Assembly: GCF_026262505.1 (NCBI RefSeq)
Contig: NC_067207.1
Location: 23,900,082-23,964,081, forward strand
Origin: Trichomonas vaginalis G3
Lineage: Eukaryota; Parabasalia; Trichomonadida; Trichomonadidae
Direction of reading: 5' to 3'
DNA: 64,000 nt
In this document: piece by piece, positions 62,718 to 64,000 of the stretch
Layout of the letters: every line of letters begins with the position of its first letter
Numbering within the stretch: the stretch's first letter is position 1
Made by a program: the position numbers and the translations under genes
Notes under the pieces: generated by a model
What the model was told of the DNA's origin: nothing
Databases searched by the model: none
What the model saw: the letters and a program-made list of their open reading frames with translations, nothing else

Positions 62718-64000
62718 ATGAAAAATTCATTTGATGAAACATTAAAAGATATTGAAGATCAAAACCAAAGGAAATTACATAAAGTTCTTGATCTAGAAAC
62801 AAGGTTTGTTCAAGTTCAGATGCCTTTTAATCCATTTGAACTAATTTCATTACTTGATTCTTTTTGTGAGCTTGATCAAGACGAAAACAATCGAAATAGA
62901 AATCAATTTATCGATATGTGTTATAAAATTAACAAGAAATTAAACCAATACCAACAGAATTCTCAGTTATTTCATATTCTACAAGATCACAACAACTATT
63001 CAGATATTTTATACAAATATTTTCAATTGTTTAATGATGAAGATTTGTTGATAGGCATTTGTACAGCATATAGTTATATTTCAACAAATGATGATTTAAA
63101 TTTACTTCAAGTTTACTTCCATCCAGACATTGTTGACTTATTACTTCAGAGAATTCTTGATACCGATAATATTTTTACAGAATCAGCCAAAAACACAGAA
63201 ATGCAAAATATATTCCTTACTAGTTCAAAAAAGGTACAAATCCAATCAAGATTATTACTCACTCTTTACAACTTATGCTATTCCAAGCTTTTTCCTATTG
63301 AAACTATTTTTGAAATTAATAACGAAATTTTACACTTTTCTATGCAGTGTAGCAGCTCCATCCAACAGTTTGTTTATCATGTATTGGTTGGAACAAGTGT
63401 TTATGTTGCTCTTTTTGATGAAGAAAATGGTTCTTTACATATGGATTTTTACAAAAACATGCAAATCAGTATTTACAACATTTTGGAGCTCGATGACATC
63501 AGATTTCACTTGGAAATATACCAGGTGTATATAATATTGATACAAGCTATGAAATCCAAGAAAATTGATGCAAATATGAGTAGTTTTATAGAAAAAATGA
63601 TAGCATTGATTGAAAACCTCCCGGATCCATCAAGTGACTACTACAGTCTAATAAGATATGATTTTATTCAGTATTATATGGAATTATTAACTGAATTTTA
63701 CAAATTAGAAGATGGAATGGGATTTATCAATAATAGTTTGGACTGGGACTTGCTATGGCAGAAGATGTATGGTTATGATCAAGAATGCAACAAAATGTTC
63801 TTTAATAAAATTACAGATCTTGTTCTTATAGATACAAGCCAAATTCAGTACTTCAATATCTTTGAAAAGCTTTTATCTGTGTATGATGATATGGATACTG
63901 ACAGTAAATGTAAGATTTTGTCGATTTTTGCGGTTTCATTTTTCGAATTGAACCCTTATCAGATAGATATGCTTCTTTCAACTGAATTTTTATCATCAGC
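62718..64000 (+). CDS. Unrecognised long helical protein, cut by the right window edge
   Basis: An ATG at 62718, right behind an initiator, opens a frame that stays open for 427 codons to the end of the window. The translation is leucine-, asparagine- and aspartate-rich and looks all-helical, with regularly spaced hydrophobic helices (for example NPFELISLLDSFCELDQ and DDIRFHLEIYQVYIILIQAMK). This suits an armadillo- or HEAT-like scaffold, perhaps an exportin-like or nuclear pore-type protein. No family motif could be recognised. An overlapping frame at 63130-63534 is only a shadow of this gene. Confidence 0.75.
   Translation, partial: MKNSFDETLKDIEDQNQRKLHKVLDLETRFVQVQMPFNPFELISLLDSFCELDQDENNRNRNQFIDMCYKINKKLNQYQQNSQLFHILQDHNNYSDILYKYFQLFNDEDLLIGICTAYSYISTNDDLNLLQVYFHPDIVDLLLQRILDTDNIFTESAKNTEMQNIFLTSSKKVQIQSRLLLTLYNLCYSKLFPIETIFEINNEILHFSMQCSSSIQQFVYHVLVGTSVYVALFDEENGSLHMDFYKNMQISIYNILELDDIRFHLEIYQVYIILIQAMKSKKIDANMSSFIEKMIALIENLPDPSSDYYSLIRYDFIQYYMELLTEFYKLEDGMGFINNSLDWDLLWQKMYGYDQECNKMFFNKITDLVLIDTSQIQYFNIFEKLLSVYDDMDTDSKCKILSIFAVSFFELNPYQIDMLLSTEFLSS

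Overview
The window looks like nuclear DNA of a trichomonad parasite, most likely Trichomonas vaginalis or a close relative such as Tritrichomonas. Four things point there. Intergenic DNA is very AT-rich and genes are almost all intronless with short 5' leaders. Several genes have an initiator of the TCA-Py-(T/A) type 9-20 nt before the ATG (for example at 34832, 45735, 50677 and 62709, and on the minus strand at 43383). The one intron found (31744-31814) has the trichomonad signature GTATGT...TCTAACACACAG. Finally, the gene families are typical: DUF3447-ankyrin proteins, BspA-like leucine-rich repeat and Pmp-like surface proteins, GT17, and a surface alpha-amylase. The species is inferred, not proven.

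Layout. 1-11.3 kb: a frameshifted ankyrin gene, then a Rab-like GTPase, an unrecognised helical protein, a Sec23/24-like COPII protein, a GT17 glycosyltransferase and a RAD23-like UBL/UBA protein. 11.5-29.1 kb: a transposon graveyard. Its core is a roughly 12.8 kb Mutator-like element (about 12183-25013) with kilobase-long inverted arms, a frameshifted MULE transposase and a roughly 2.7 kb array of 19-bp units. At least four other elements are inserted in or beside it, and the opposite arm preserves the empty site of two of them. It is followed by a decayed Ty3/gypsy-like pol and a pair of nested hAT-like MITEs. 29.1-43.4 kb: a coiled-coil protein, a spliced DYRK-like kinase, a membrane-anchored alpha-amylase, a long ankyrin protein (the last two bracketed by an inverted pair of a roughly 1.28 kb element) and a second DUF3447-ankyrin gene broken by one in-frame stop. 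43.4-45.7 kb: repeats and DNA with strong folding potential. 45.7-52 kb: a small type I membrane protein, Noc1/Mak21, ribosomal protein eL33, a fringe-like glycosyltransferase and a class I histone deacetylase. 52-60.5 kb: relics of Pmp-like and BspA-like surface genes, a reticulon-like membrane protein with no ATG, and further element copies. 60.7-64 kb: tRNA-Thr(UGU), VPS4 and the start of a long unrecognised gene.

Genes do not form operons. They are a mix of housekeeping genes (secretory traffic: Rab, Sec23/24, reticulon-like, VPS4; ribosome supply: eL33, Noc1, tRNA; chromatin and signalling: HDAC, kinase, RAD23-like) and expanded surface or repeat families that are mostly broken here. The most notable observation is that the N-terminal part of the MULE transposase has the same layout as the N-terminal part of the two DUF3447-ankyrin proteins in the window, which suggests module sharing between a transposon and this large family.
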